Source of the DNA: Indolivaga capnocytophagoides DSM 22835
GTDB taxonomy: Bacteria > Bacteroidota > Bacteroidia > Bacteroidales > Dysgonomonadaceae
Length of the DNA stretch: 64,000 nt
NCBI RefSeq assembly: GCF_000426485.1
Contig: NZ_AUFL01000009.1
Coordinates: forward strand, 176,314-240,313
Direction: 5' to 3'
Positions within the stretch are counted from its first letter, which is position 1; every line of letters starts with the position of its first letter. The notes under the pieces were generated by a model, which searched no databases, had not been told where the DNA came from, and worked only from the letters and a program-made list of their open reading frames with translations. Both the position numbers and the translations under genes were made by a program. Positions 35,495-45,250 of this stretch are shown here, piece after piece.

Positions 35495-37084
35495 ATGAGA
35501 TTATGTAAAATCATTCTGCTGATGAGCATTATAACAATATGCTGTTTTTCGGGTTCATTACACGGACAAAGCGGATACAAAAATCCCGTGATACCGGGGT
35601 TTAATCCCGATCCGAGTGTGTGCAGAGTAGGCGATAATTTCTATCTGGTAACCTCTTCCTTCGAATATTTTCCGGGATTACCTATTTATCAGAGTAAAGA
35701 CCTCATAAACTGGAAACAAATAGGTCATTGCCTGACCCGTGATTCTCAACTTCCGCTGCATCAGGTGCCCTCATCGGGAGGATTGTTTGCTCCATCACTG
35801 CGGTATCACGATGGTCTATTTTATGTCATTTGCACGAATGTTTCGGCAGGCGGCAATTTCTATTGTACAGCCACAGACCCTGCCGGTCCTTGGAGCGAAC
35901 CGATCTGGGTAGACATAAAAAGTATCGATCCCGACATCTTTTGGGACGAAAACGGCAAATCTTATTTTGTGACACAAGGAGATGAAGGCATCCGTGTAAC
36001 CGAAATAGATATCAAAACAGGAAAAGTTATAGGACCCGAAACTCTTGTTTGGGGCGGTATAGGAGGACGTTTTCCCGAAGCTCCCCACATTTATAAAAAA
36101 GATGGATATTATTATCTCTTATTAGGAGAAGGAGGTACGGAATATATGCACAGTGCTACAATAGGACGCAGCAAAAATATTTACGGGCCTTACGAATCAT
36201 GCCCGCTGAATCCGATACTCACACATGCCAACAGAAAAGGGCAGTCGAACCCCATACAGGGTGTCGGACACGCCGACCTTGTTCAAGCCAAAGACGGATC
36301 GTGGTGGATGGTCTTTCTTGGTTTTCGAGTGACTCACCAATGGGCATATTATCATATCTTAGGACGGGAGACATTTCTGGCTCCTGTGGACTGGCCTAAA
36401 AACGGATGGCCGCAGGTAAACGGAAACGGAACTGTTTCTCTAAATATGGAAGTTCCGACATTGCCGCTTTTTCCGGTCGAAAAAGCACCTGAAAGAACTG
36501 ATTTCAACGGAGACAAACTCGGGTTTGAATGGCAGTACCTCAGAAATCCCATAAAAGACAACTATTCATTGACGGAAAAGAAAGGGTACTTAAGGATCAG
36601 TTCGTCACCTTATACTTTAGATCAAACAGAATCTGTATCTATGATTTGCAGAAGACAGACCGAACACGATTTCACAGCTTCTACCCTGCTAATGTTGGAT
36701 TCGTCGACAGATAATGAAGAAGCAGGAATGACTCTGATACAAAATAATACACATCATTATGATTTTATATTGAAGAAGTCCGGCAAAGAGTTTATTGTTC
36801 AGTTACGTGTCCGCCTTGGATCTCAGTCATACATTGCAGCCGAAGAAAAAGTATCAGGTAATCAGATACAGATGAAAATAACAGGTACCCCTTCTCAATA
36901 CTCCTTTTATATATCAGACCCGAAAAGTTCAAAAGAAAAAGAACTCGGTCGGTTAGATACCCGTTATCTAAGTACTGAGGTCGCAGGAGGATTTACGGGA
37001 GTAATGATCGGGTTATATACTTCATCCAACGGTAAATCAAGCAAAGCCAAAGCTTATTTCGATTGGTTTGACTACCGTTTATAA
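35495..37084 (+). CDS. GH43 beta-xylosidase/alpha-L-arabinofuranosidase with C-terminal beta-sandwich, secreted
   Basis: 529 residues with a signal peptide (1-24, SLHGQ). The GH43 propeller (about 28-320) carries Asp39 (NPDPS), Asp145 (SIDPDIFWD) and Glu195 (FPEAPHIY). A C-terminal GH43_C2/DUF1349-like beta-sandwich follows (about 335-529; FNGDKLGFEWQYLRNP, GGFTGVMIGLY). Architecture of xylan- or arabinoxylan-trimming GH43 enzymes, quite different from the three single-domain GH43s in the PUL. It is monogenic, with no adjacent SusC/D. Confidence 0.9.
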   Translation: MRLCKIILLMSIITICCFSGSLHGQSGYKNPVIPGFNPDPSVCRVGDNFYLVTSSFEYFPGLPIYQSKDLINWKQIGHCLTRDSQLPLHQVPSSGGLFAPSLRYHDGLFYVICTNVSAGGNFYCTATDPAGPWSEPIWVDIKSIDPDIFWDENGKSYFVTQGDEGIRVTEIDIKTGKVIGPETLVWGGIGGRFPEAPHIYKKDGYYYLLLGEGGTEYMHSATIGRSKNIYGPYESCPLNPILTHANRKGQSNPIQGVGHADLVQAKDGSWWMVFLGFRVTHQWAYYHILGRETFLAPVDWPKNGWPQVNGNGTVSLNMEVPTLPLFPVEKAPERTDFNGDKLGFEWQYLRNPIKDNYSLTEKKGYLRISSSPYTLDQTESVSMICRRQTEHDFTASTLLMLDSSTDNEEAGMTLIQNNTHHYDFILKKSGKEFIVQLRVRLGSQSYIAAEEKVSGNQIQMKITGTPSQYSFYISDPKSSKEKELGRLDTRYLSTEVAGGFTGVMIGLYTSSNGKSSKAKAYFDWFDYRL

Positions 37085-37117
37085 CAAAGAATTGTCTCTC
37101 GATTTAAATAACATGGC

Positions 37118-37150
37118 AAAGGCTTAATCTGACAGATTAAGCCTTTACTT
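37118..37150. terminator. Bidirectional rho-independent terminator
   Basis: Perfect 13-bp arms AAAGGCTTAATCT (37118-37130) and AGATTAAGCCTTT (37134-37146), loop GAC, then ACTTTT. Separates the convergent GH43 and HMA-domain genes. Confidence 0.9.
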
Positions 37151-37167
37151 TTACCACATCCAATACA

Positions 37168-37551
37168 TCATGACCGATATTTACAGCAATCAGGTAAAGC
37201 ATCATACGCTGCCTGATCCGCTTTATCTTTGTCTGTATCATGTCCGGCTTTAGCAATAGCCTTGCTGATAGCATCAACCGAAGTCTGGGCAGGATCGAAA
37301 TTCAGATGAAGTTCCTTTTTATCCACATCCCAATGTGCCATAGAAACTCCTTTCACGCTTTTAGCTGCAGTTTCTATACGTTCTTGACACATTTCGCACT
37401 TGCCTTGTACCCCCAGCATAGCATGTTCTTCCCCTTTTGCGGTTTCCATTGAAGCGGTTTCCTGTTCAGCTTGTTTTTCTGTTTTTCCCTGACCGCATGC
37501 GGCAAACAGGAAAGTTCCTAAAATCATTGTTACAATAAAAATCTTTTTCAT
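37168..37551 (-). CDS. Heavy-metal-associated (HMA) domain lipoprotein
   Basis: 127 residues, lipobox FAAC (Cys19), a charged Glu/Lys linker, then one HMA domain with the metal-binding GKCEMCQE (CxxC) and a C-terminal CC in DCCKYRS. The HMA part is about four-fifths identical to the C-terminal extension of the adjacent CusB-like protein, so one derives from the other. Probably a periplasmic copper/silver (or other soft metal) chaperone. Last gene of the efflux operon, 36 bp after cusB. Confidence 0.85.
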   Translation of the reverse strand: MKKIFIVTMILGTFLFAACGQGKTEKQAEQETASMETAKGEEHAMLGVQGKCEMCQERIETAAKSVKGVSMAHWDVDKKELHLNFDPAQTSVDAISKAIAKAGHDTDKDKADQAAYDALPDCCKYRS

Positions 37552-37587
37552 TTTCGTCTTAATTTAAACATTCTTATAAAGTTATTA

Positions 37588-39258
37588 TTATCTGTATTTA
37601 CAACAAGATGGCAGCGCATTATATGTTGCATTATCTGCCTTATATTTATCAGTATCGTGTCCGGCTTTAGCCACAGCTTTGCTTATAGCATCAACTGAAG
37701 TCTGAGCAGGATCAAAATTCAGATGCAATTGCTTGGTTTTCTGATCCCAATTAGCAGAAGATACACCTTTCACCGACTTTGCAGCCTTCTCTATACGGTC
37801 TTTGCATATCTCGCATTTCCCCTGCACCAAAATCATCGTATGAGTTGATTTCTCTGATGCTTTTGAAGACATACCACCCGACATCGACGACATCTCATGA
37901 TGTGCATGTTCATCCATCTTCATTCCGCCGGCATTCATATTATGCCCTTCATGCCCTGTTACGGGACGGGATGATTCTTCATTCATCATACTGCGCTTAC
38001 CCTCTAACTGTGCACTTGCATCAATAGAGAACACCCCGTTGGTAACAATTTCATCCCCGTCATTTATCCCTGCAACAACCACATAAGAATCACCCAAAGA
38101 TGGCCCTAATTCTATCTGCCTCAACATAAATGCAGGGGTCTCTGTTCTAGGCTGCTTTACATAAACAATAGAACGTTTACCCGTCCACAAAACGGCAGAC
38201 TTAGGTATCACGATCTGATTATTATATTGCTTCAGCGGCGATTTAATAACAGCATTGGCATACATCTCAGGTTTTAACTGCATACCGGGATTAGCAGTTT
38301 CGATACGTACCTTGACTGTACGTGTCACCGGATCTAATATAGGATTAATAAAAGCAATATTTCCAGACAATGTTTTTCCGGGTAATGCCTGAAGTGTATA
38401 TTCAAGTTTATCCCCTACCTTTAAGAAAGGAAGATCCGACTCGTAAGCATCAAACATAACCCATACTCTCGAAAAGTTGGCAACGTCAAACAATACATTT
38501 CCCTGATTAACATAATCTCCCTGACTTACTTTCTTACCTACGACAACACCACTTGTGGTTGCTTTTATATCCACATAGGGCGAAACATTTCCCGAATGCT
38601 CTATCCTCGAAATCTGGTCATCGGTAAGTTTCCATAGCCTGAGCTTTTCTCTTGCCGCCTGTAATAATACAGGCTGGACAGACTGCATTTTCGCTGCCTC
38701 AAGTAATTCCTGCTGCGCACTCAATAACTCGGGCGAATAAATAGTGGCAATAGTCTGTCCCTGATGCACGCTTTCTCCGGTAAAATTCACAAACAGCTTT
38801 TCTATACGCCCGTTGACATGAGAAGTCTGAGATTGAGATAAACGTTCGTCAGCCTGTACTGTTCCATAGAGTCTCACTTCTTTCACCGGATTTTGTTTAC
38901 TAACTACAGTCGTTTGTATATTCGCCAAGGCTACCGCCTCTTTCGACATTTGTATGGCATCCGGATCAACAGCTGTACCTCCCGATCCCGTGGTCTTCAA
39001 CGGAATCAAATCCATTCCGCAGATAGGGCATTTACCCGGTTTATCCATTTTTATCTGTGGGTGCATTGCGCATGTCCATATTTGCTTTCCATTTTCGGCG
39101 GTAGTCGCCTCATGGCTATGTTCCGAATGATCTGCAGCCTGCATGCCCTTAGAACCTCCCGAAAAAATCAGCCATCCTAAGAGAATTCCAACTAAGAGGA
39201 TAAGCCCGTATCTTATATAATTATTTCTGAACACTTCCTTTATTTTATTCGTATCCAT
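37588..39258 (-). CDS. cusB: CusB-like RND periplasmic adaptor with N-terminal metal-binding and C-terminal HMA domains
   Basis: 556 residues. Membrane anchor 16-33, a His-rich stretch (ADHSEHSHEA), a heavy-metal-binding YHS-like motif with Cys63, Cys77 and Cys80 (CAMHP...CPICGMDL), then the adaptor hairpin, lipoyl and beta-barrel domains (VNGRIEKLFVNFTGESVHQG, SPYVDIKATTSGVVVGK, NPILDPVTRTVKVRIE). After a His/Met-rich linker comes an HMA domain with CxxC at Cys482/Cys485. Links CusA and the outer-membrane channel and may hand metal to the pump. The C-terminal HMA fusion duplicates the neighbouring gene. Confidence 0.92.
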   Translation of the reverse strand: MDTNKIKEVFRNNYIRYGLILLVGILLGWLIFSGGSKGMQAADHSEHSHEATTAENGKQIWTCAMHPQIKMDKPGKCPICGMDLIPLKTTGSGGTAVDPDAIQMSKEAVALANIQTTVVSKQNPVKEVRLYGTVQADERLSQSQTSHVNGRIEKLFVNFTGESVHQGQTIATIYSPELLSAQQELLEAAKMQSVQPVLLQAAREKLRLWKLTDDQISRIEHSGNVSPYVDIKATTSGVVVGKKVSQGDYVNQGNVLFDVANFSRVWVMFDAYESDLPFLKVGDKLEYTLQALPGKTLSGNIAFINPILDPVTRTVKVRIETANPGMQLKPEMYANAVIKSPLKQYNNQIVIPKSAVLWTGKRSIVYVKQPRTETPAFMLRQIELGPSLGDSYVVVAGINDGDEIVTNGVFSIDASAQLEGKRSMMNEESSRPVTGHEGHNMNAGGMKMDEHAHHEMSSMSGGMSSKASEKSTHTMILVQGKCEICKDRIEKAAKSVKGVSSANWDQKTKQLHLNFDPAQTSVDAISKAVAKAGHDTDKYKADNATYNALPSCCKYR

Positions 39259-39272
39259 AATATGTAGTTATT

Positions 39273-40742
39273 TTATTGTTCTGTATCTTTTTTCGATGAA
39301 ATTAATTTCTCAATAGAAGCGACCATTGTATTATAGCTAGCTATCGACTCGGCTCCTTTCAACTTATAGTCGAGGAGCTGCCTTTGTACCTGTATCACAT
39401 TGGTAAGATCACTTTTTCCCGAAACAAACTCCTGCACAATCAGATTGTACGTTGTTTTGGCTAGCTCTTCCTGCTTTTTATACAAATCTACCTTACGGCC
39501 TGCATCGTCCAATAAATGTTTGGTCTTATACAATTCAGCTTCCAAAGCATTGCGGGTGTTATCGTATTTTTCACGGCTCGACTGCCACCACAATTTACTC
39601 TCCCTTTGCTGAGCTTTGTATTTGTTTCGGTACAGGGGAATACTGACAGATACCATCGGCATGATCATATCTTTACCATTCATATCACCCATCACAAGCA
39701 TAGACTCATCCGTCTTTTTATTAAGCATATACTGTACTCCTATCCCGAACATCGGATAACTCATTTTTTTGTCCATCTCTCCTTTTGCTTTGTAAGCCAG
39801 TCCCTCCTCGGTTATCATGCCAAGCATCGGATTCTGGTTTTCAATTTTAGCCATTACAGACTCTCCATCGAAAAGATAAGGAGTTTGCTTAAACGATTCG
39901 GGAATCTCAACTTCGGTTTCGACATCCCGATTCAACAAAGTATTAAACTTCGCTTTTTCGGCTTTTATCTCCGACTGCAAACTGGCTATATTATTATCTA
40001 TTTCCACTATTTCCAATTGAACGCGCAATACGTCCGACATACCCGGAGAAGAGGAAGACATTCCTGCCGAACCTCCACCCATAGACGACATACCCTGCGG
40101 AGAAGATTTTGCGGAGACATTACCGCTTCCTCCCATCGAGGACATTCCCGACATACCACCTCCGGACACACCAGAAACATTATTGGCAGTGGATGATATC
40201 GGTGATGAAAGCGAATACCCCGATGATGAACCAGATACAGGTGATGAGAATTTACGAATAGCTAACTCTTCAAGTTGAGTCAGCAAAGCTCGGTTCTCCC
40301 GATTATTATTCAGTTGCTGCTGGAGGCTGCATAAGATATACCACTGTGTATAAATATCCAGATAAAGATTATCTCTTGTTTCCCTGAATTTTTCGAAAGA
40401 CATTCTGGCCATATGAGCAGCCTCCGTTTGTGCAGCTTTTTTGGTTCCGAACCAAGTAAACATCTGCATCAGCTTAAATTCGGCAACCTGCTTTCCGCCT
40501 ATAATATCCATAGGTTCGAGAAAGAAACCCATCTCTAGATTAGGATCCTGATAAGCCCCTGCCTGCGGTATTTTCTGCAAGGATGCTTTATACGCCAAAA
40601 AGTCGGCCTTCACTCCGGGATTATTTTGTGCTCCGATTTGCAGATAATAGTTCAATGAATCTGTCGCCTGCCCGAATGCACTGGCAACGGATATGACCAT
40701 TATAAGTAATACTGCTAAGTATTTGAATCTGATATATTTCAT
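39273..40742 (-). CDS. TolC-family outer-membrane channel (CusC-like) with Met-rich insertion
   Basis: 489 residues from the ATG at 40742. That start is chosen because it begins a signal peptide (MKYIRFKYLAVLLIMVISVA) and lies 13 bp after the cusA stop; a more upstream ATG would overlap cusA. Two OEP repeats of helical hairpins are visible. Between them, about residues 166-237, lies a low-complexity Ser/Gly/Met insertion with seven methionines (SGMSSMGG, GMSSMGGG), which is unusual for TolC proteins and suggests soft-metal coordination. Forms the exit duct of the Cus-type pump. Confidence 0.9.
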   Translation of the reverse strand: MKYIRFKYLAVLLIMVISVASAFGQATDSLNYYLQIGAQNNPGVKADFLAYKASLQKIPQAGAYQDPNLEMGFFLEPMDIIGGKQVAEFKLMQMFTWFGTKKAAQTEAAHMARMSFEKFRETRDNLYLDIYTQWYILCSLQQQLNNNRENRALLTQLEELAIRKFSSPVSGSSSGYSLSSPISSTANNVSGVSGGGMSGMSSMGGSGNVSAKSSPQGMSSMGGGSAGMSSSSPGMSDVLRVQLEIVEIDNNIASLQSEIKAEKAKFNTLLNRDVETEVEIPESFKQTPYLFDGESVMAKIENQNPMLGMITEEGLAYKAKGEMDKKMSYPMFGIGVQYMLNKKTDESMLVMGDMNGKDMIMPMVSVSIPLYRNKYKAQQRESKLWWQSSREKYDNTRNALEAELYKTKHLLDDAGRKVDLYKKQEELAKTTYNLIVQEFVSGKSDLTNVIQVQRQLLDYKLKGAESIASYNTMVASIEKLISSKKDTEQ

Positions 40743-40755
40743 AATCTTCGTTTTT

Positions 40756-43700
40756 TTATTCTTTAATACTTCCATGTTTCTTGATAACCGATTCTCTCCA
40801 CCAACACTGGAATACGGGAACGACAAACATAGTCATAGACTGGATAAGCATCCCTCCGAATGTAGGAATGGCCATAGGCACCATTATATCAGCTCCTTTT
40901 CCGGTAGATGTAAGCACAGGCAGTAAAGCAATCAACGCAGTGGCTGTAGTCATAGCTGCGGGGCGCACCCTCCTTAATCCGGCATGTACAACAGCTTCTC
41001 TTATTTCATCCTTAGTATGAGGATTTCTTTCTAGAAAGGTATCATGTATATAAGTCCCCATCAGTACACCATCATTAGTTGCGATACCAAATAAAGCTAT
41101 GAAACCGACCCATACAGCTATACTCAGATTAATGGGGTGCATCTGGAACATATCTCTCAGATTATTTCCTCCTACCGAAAAATTCATAAACCATGGCTCA
41201 CCATACAACCAAAGCAGAATAAATCCTCCGGCAAAAGCAACTATAACACCCGAAAAGTGAATCAGCGACGCTGTAACCGTTTTAAATTGGAAATAAAGGA
41301 TTAGCAGAATAGCCAGCAAACTCAATGGTATTACAATAAGCAAACGATTTGCAGCACGTTCCTGCTGTTCATAATTTCCCGCAAACTTATAGGAAACTCC
41401 TTTGGGAAGCTGCACTTCACCCGAAGCAATCTTTTCTTTCAATAACTTATCTGCTTCTTTTACGACCTCAACTTCGGCCTTACCTGCAACTTTATCAAAA
41501 ATAACATACCCCAACAAGAAAGTATTTTCACTTTGTATCATTTGCGCACCTTTGGTATACTCTATGTCGGCCACTTCGCTAAGAGGTATCTGTGCACCTG
41601 TGGCAGTGGGAATAATAAGCCGGGACAGTTCTTCGGGGTTTTCTCTCAGTTCACGGGGATACCTCAGTCTGACAGGAAAACGCTCACGTCCCTCTACCGT
41701 AGTTGTCAAAGGCATACCACCCACAGCCGCACCGATCACTTCCTGAAGATCGGCAACAGTAATACCATACCGAGCCATATTCTCCCGGTTCAGTTTGATT
41801 TCAATATATGGAGCACCCACCGCACGATCGTAAAATACAGTGGAAGGAAGTATCGATGGTACATCTTTCAACGCTGTTTCCAGAGCTTTACCTCCTTTCT
41901 CTATAGACTCGAGATCAGGTCCTGATACTTTTATACCCATCGGCGCTCTCATTCCGGTCGATAACATTACCAGACGGGCTTCTATAGGCTGTAATTTAGG
42001 AGAAGAAGTAAGCCCGGGCATATGTGATACATTCACAATTTCCTGCCAGATATCATCCGTCTTCTTTATCTGAGGACGCCATTGGCGGAAATAATCGCCG
42101 TTTTTATCGATAACAAGACTATCCGCAGGAATAAGCCTGAATCCGTTTTTGGGATTGTAAGTTGAGCCATTAGCAAGCAAGAATTCACCCTTTCTGTTTA
42201 CTTTGAACCGTTGTCGATGCCCATTTTGATCCAGAATATATTCCGAACGGTAATTTATTGTATTTTCAAACATTTGAGTCGGTGCAGGGTCAAGAGCCGA
42301 ATTAACACGTCCCCATTTACCGACAGTAATTTCAACTTCAGGAATACTTGAAATACGTTTATCAAGCGTTTCTATATAACTAAGGTTCTGCTCTATACCG
42401 GTATGAGGCATACTTGTAGGCATCAAAAGGAAAGAGCCTTCATTCAGACTGGGCATAAATTCTTCTCCGATACCCGGAAATCTGTTGCTTGAAGCCTGCC
42501 AAAAACCGGTTTGTCTGAATGTTTTCCATCCTATAGCCTCAAATCCATTGGCTACAAATCCGACAGTCTTGTCAAATCCCATCCAGATAATCAAACCAAA
42601 GAAAACAGTAACAACAGGTATCATCATAAATTTCCAACGATGTGCAAGACACCATCGTAAAATCCGTTCATAATAAAGCACCAATACCCACAGCATACCC
42701 AGTATAACAGCAATAGCCAGAACAACAAAAATAAAATTAATGGGAATACCTTCCTGAGTACCAACCGGCAACCATTCTATTGTCAGATAATATACTGCTA
42801 TCAGAATAGCTATTCCGACATTGAGGTAAGTCGGGATTTTATCATTCTTCCATTTATAGGCAAATAAATTGTTCAATCCGAATAGGCTGAGTCCTATAAC
42901 AGGCACAATACCAGTCAGAATAAACAGGACTATTCCACCCACGACAAGGGCTATATTCGCAGCTTTACGAATAAGTTTAGAACTTATCTTGAATGAGAAA
43001 ATATAATATGCCAATGTCGGCAGCATAGCTATACCAAGCAAGAAAGCCGATAATAGGGCAAAGGTTTTCGTATAAGCCAAAGGTTTGAATAATTTACCTT
43101 CTTGGGCTTCCATCGCAAATACAGGAAGAAAACTGATGATGGTAGTAAGCATTGCTGTAGACAGTGCTCCCGAAACCTCACTTACACTTCTATATATAAG
43201 ATCTATAAATGCTTTTCCTTTCCTTACACCTTTATTGGATTCTTCCTCCATATGCCGGATAATATTCTCGACAAATACGACACCGACATCTACCATTACC
43301 CCTATAGCTATCGCAATACCTGACAAAGCTACAATATTGGCCTCGATACCCAGATAGCGCATCAGAATAAACGTCATAAGTACGGCAATGGGTAGTATGC
43401 TCGATATTACAACCGAAGCCCGCAGATTAAAAACCAACACAATGACCACTATAATACAAATAAGGACTTCATGAGACAGAGCCGTTTCAAGCGTACCTAT
43501 TGTTTCCTGTATCAACCCCGACCTGTCGTAAAAAGGGACCACCGTTACCTTAGAAACTGCACCGTCAGCCAATGTTTTCTGTGGAAGACCTGCTTCCATC
43601 TCTTTAATCTTATCCTTTACATTTTGTATAACCTGCATCGGATTAGAACCATAACGGGCAACCACAACACCCCCTACAGCTTCGACTCCTTCTTTATCCA

Positions 43701-44580
43701 AACCACCTCTACGGGTAGCAGGTCCTAAATTGACAAAAGCTACATCTTTAACTTTAACAGGCACTCCGTTTCGGACAGTGACTACAGCTTCTTCCAGATC
43801 GGAAACTTTCTTGATATATCCCAATCCTCTCACCAGATACTCGGCCTTATTTATCTCTACAGTTTCCGCGCCTATATCCAGATTACTTTTCTGGATAGCA
43901 TTCATCACATCCATAATGGATACATTATAGGCTCGCATCGAATTGGGATTTACTTCAACCTGATATTCTTTAACATATCCTCCGATGGATGCTACTTCTG
44001 AAACACCTTCGGCAGATGATATGGAATATTTTGCATAGAAATCCTGTATAGTTCTCAATTCATCGGGATCCCATCCTCCTGTCGGTTGTCCGGTTTCTGG
44101 ATTACGCCCTTCCAATGTATACCAGAATATCTGACCTAAAGCAGTTGCATCAGGTCCTAAAGTGGGCTGAACACCTTCGGGAAGTGTTCCGGCAGGCAAA
44201 GAGTTTAATTTCTCAAGAATACGGGAACGGCTCCAATAAAATTCAACATTATCATCGAATATAATATAGATGAAAGACATACCAAACATAGAGGTACTAC
44301 GAATAGTCTTCACACCGGGGATACCCAATAAAGAAGTTGTCAGAGGATAAGTTATCTGATCCTGAATATCTTTAGGCGAACGTCCCATCCATTCGGTGGC
44401 AACGATCTGCTGATTTTCTCCTATATCCGGTATCGCATCTACCGGAACCGGATCACGAGGCAATAATCCTCCATGCCAGTTGAAAGGTGCTGTTGATAAT
44501 CCCCAAACAATCAGAATAACGAGCAATAGCATTGTTATCAGCCTGTTGTTCAGAAAATACTTAATAATTTTGTTTAGCAT
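40756..44580 (-). CDS. cusA: CusA/CzcA family heavy-metal efflux RND pump
   Basis: 1274 residues, longer than the roughly 1040 of E. coli CusA. Typical segments: PVDAIPDIGENQQIV, TYPLTTSLLGIPGVKTIRS, IAIAIGVMVDVGVVFVENI (with the TM4 acidic relay), GEEFMPSLNEGSFLLMPTSM and the second RND half ending GGMLIQSMTMFVVPVF. Extra length lies in the middle (about 540-700), where additional hydrophobic helices (ANIALVVGGIVLFIL, YLNVGIAILIAVYYL, INFIFVVLAIAVILG) precede TM7. Proton-driven export of Cu(I)/Ag(I) or related cations. Start of the cusA-C-B-HMA operon. Confidence 0.94.
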   Translation of the reverse strand: MLNKIIKYFLNNRLITMLLLVILIVWGLSTAPFNWHGGLLPRDPVPVDAIPDIGENQQIVATEWMGRSPKDIQDQITYPLTTSLLGIPGVKTIRSTSMFGMSFIYIIFDDNVEFYWSRSRILEKLNSLPAGTLPEGVQPTLGPDATALGQIFWYTLEGRNPETGQPTGGWDPDELRTIQDFYAKYSISSAEGVSEVASIGGYVKEYQVEVNPNSMRAYNVSIMDVMNAIQKSNLDIGAETVEINKAEYLVRGLGYIKKVSDLEEAVVTVRNGVPVKVKDVAFVNLGPATRRGGLDKEGVEAVGGVVVARYGSNPMQVIQNVKDKIKEMEAGLPQKTLADGAVSKVTVVPFYDRSGLIQETIGTLETALSHEVLICIIVVIVLVFNLRASVVISSILPIAVLMTFILMRYLGIEANIVALSGIAIAIGVMVDVGVVFVENIIRHMEEESNKGVRKGKAFIDLIYRSVSEVSGALSTAMLTTIISFLPVFAMEAQEGKLFKPLAYTKTFALLSAFLLGIAMLPTLAYYIFSFKISSKLIRKAANIALVVGGIVLFILTGIVPVIGLSLFGLNNLFAYKWKNDKIPTYLNVGIAILIAVYYLTIEWLPVGTQEGIPINFIFVVLAIAVILGMLWVLVLYYERILRWCLAHRWKFMMIPVVTVFFGLIIWMGFDKTVGFVANGFEAIGWKTFRQTGFWQASSNRFPGIGEEFMPSLNEGSFLLMPTSMPHTGIEQNLSYIETLDKRISSIPEVEITVGKWGRVNSALDPAPTQMFENTINYRSEYILDQNGHRQRFKVNRKGEFLLANGSTYNPKNGFRLIPADSLVIDKNGDYFRQWRPQIKKTDDIWQEIVNVSHMPGLTSSPKLQPIEARLVMLSTGMRAPMGIKVSGPDLESIEKGGKALETALKDVPSILPSTVFYDRAVGAPYIEIKLNRENMARYGITVADLQEVIGAAVGGMPLTTTVEGRERFPVRLRYPRELRENPEELSRLIIPTATGAQIPLSEVADIEYTKGAQMIQSENTFLLGYVIFDKVAGKAEVEVVKEADKLLKEKIASGEVQLPKGVSYKFAGNYEQQERAANRLLIVIPLSLLAILLILYFQFKTVTASLIHFSGVIVAFAGGFILLWLYGEPWFMNFSVGGNNLRDMFQMHPINLSIAVWVGFIALFGIATNDGVLMGTYIHDTFLERNPHTKDEIREAVVHAGLRRVRPAAMTTATALIALLPVLTSTGKGADIMVPMAIPTFGGMLIQSMTMFVVPVFQCWWRESVIKKHGSIKE

Positions 44581-44619
44581 AGTTGGTCGTATTTTTAATA
44601 TTTTGTTAATTCATTTCAT

Positions 44620-44640
44620 GTTTATGTCTCAAACATAAAC
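44620..44640 (-). promoter_or_regulatory. Candidate cusA promoter -7 box inside an inverted repeat
   Basis: GTTTATG (44620-44626), 7-bp spacer, CATAAAC (44634-44640). On the minus strand TATGTTTG (complement of 44630-44637) is a perfect -7 box about 50 bp upstream of the cusA start; a standard -33 is not evident, which would fit an activator-dependent promoter. Confidence 0.5.
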
Positions 44641-44748
44641 GGATATGCGAAGTAGATATAACTTTAACAAAACAACGACAATAGCTGTTCTGTCAAAGCC
44701 TAAATACTTTTACTGATAAACTATATTACCAGAGCCTAGCCTAATAAA

Positions 44749-45213
44749 TCAAATACGATAGATGCAAATATAGGTGAGCAAGTCTATATTTAACTTGTTC
44801 AAACCTCCGGGAGGAAAAATGTGTTGAGTTGTAACCGAATAATCTGATCCGGAATAATTCAGAACTGAATATAAAACCATCCATACATTGTCAAAAGACA
44901 GCTGTATATTATTCAGGTTAAACTGGTGCTGCTGGTTATTAAAGTCATCAGTCGATAACCTCACTTGCCTGAAATCGCAGCAACCTGCTTTATTTGAAGA
45001 AAACACTGAAGATATGTCTTTCTTTGCTTGTAATTTATTATCACAGTCTTCTTCTGCCATCTTGGACATACTTCCACAGCATGAATGCCCCTGTTGGGTA
45101 TCAGTCAAATTGACAGAAAACAATTTACCTTCACAAAAATGCATAGCCAATACAGGATGTGCTCCCATAACAAGCATTGTCAGTAAAAGAAATATTGATA
45201 TAATCCGTCTCAT
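44749..45213 (-). CDS. HYC_CC_PP family small secreted protein
   Basis: 154 residues with a signal peptide (1-23, PVLAM). Shows the family marks in order: HFC (MHFCEG), paired cysteines (HSCCGS, AGCCDF) and PP (IFPPGG). Members of this Bacteroidetes family sit beside copper efflux genes and are thought to be periplasmic metal-handling proteins, but function is not established. It lies 168 bp upstream of cusA on the same strand with its own promoter. Confidence 0.8.
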   Translation of the reverse strand: MRRIISIFLLLTMLVMGAHPVLAMHFCEGKLFSVNLTDTQQGHSCCGSMSKMAEEDCDNKLQAKKDISSVFSSNKAGCCDFRQVRLSTDDFNNQQHQFNLNNIQLSFDNVWMVLYSVLNYSGSDYSVTTQHIFPPGGLNKLNIDLLTYICIYRI

Positions 45214-45242
45214 AAACTTAAGCCTATATACTTCAGATGCTT

Positions 45243-45250
45243 CAAAGGTA
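45243..45250 (-). promoter_or_regulatory. Candidate -7 box of the HYC_CC_PP gene
   Basis: Minus-strand TACCTTTG matches TAnnTTTG and lies 29 bp before the start codon. The -33 is not clear (TTTG is 25 bp upstream of the box). Confidence 0.45.

Noticed and set aside
40743..40826. N-terminal extension of the TolC-family protein
   Set aside because: It would overlap the 3' end of cusA and bury the signal peptide; the ATG at 40742 is better.
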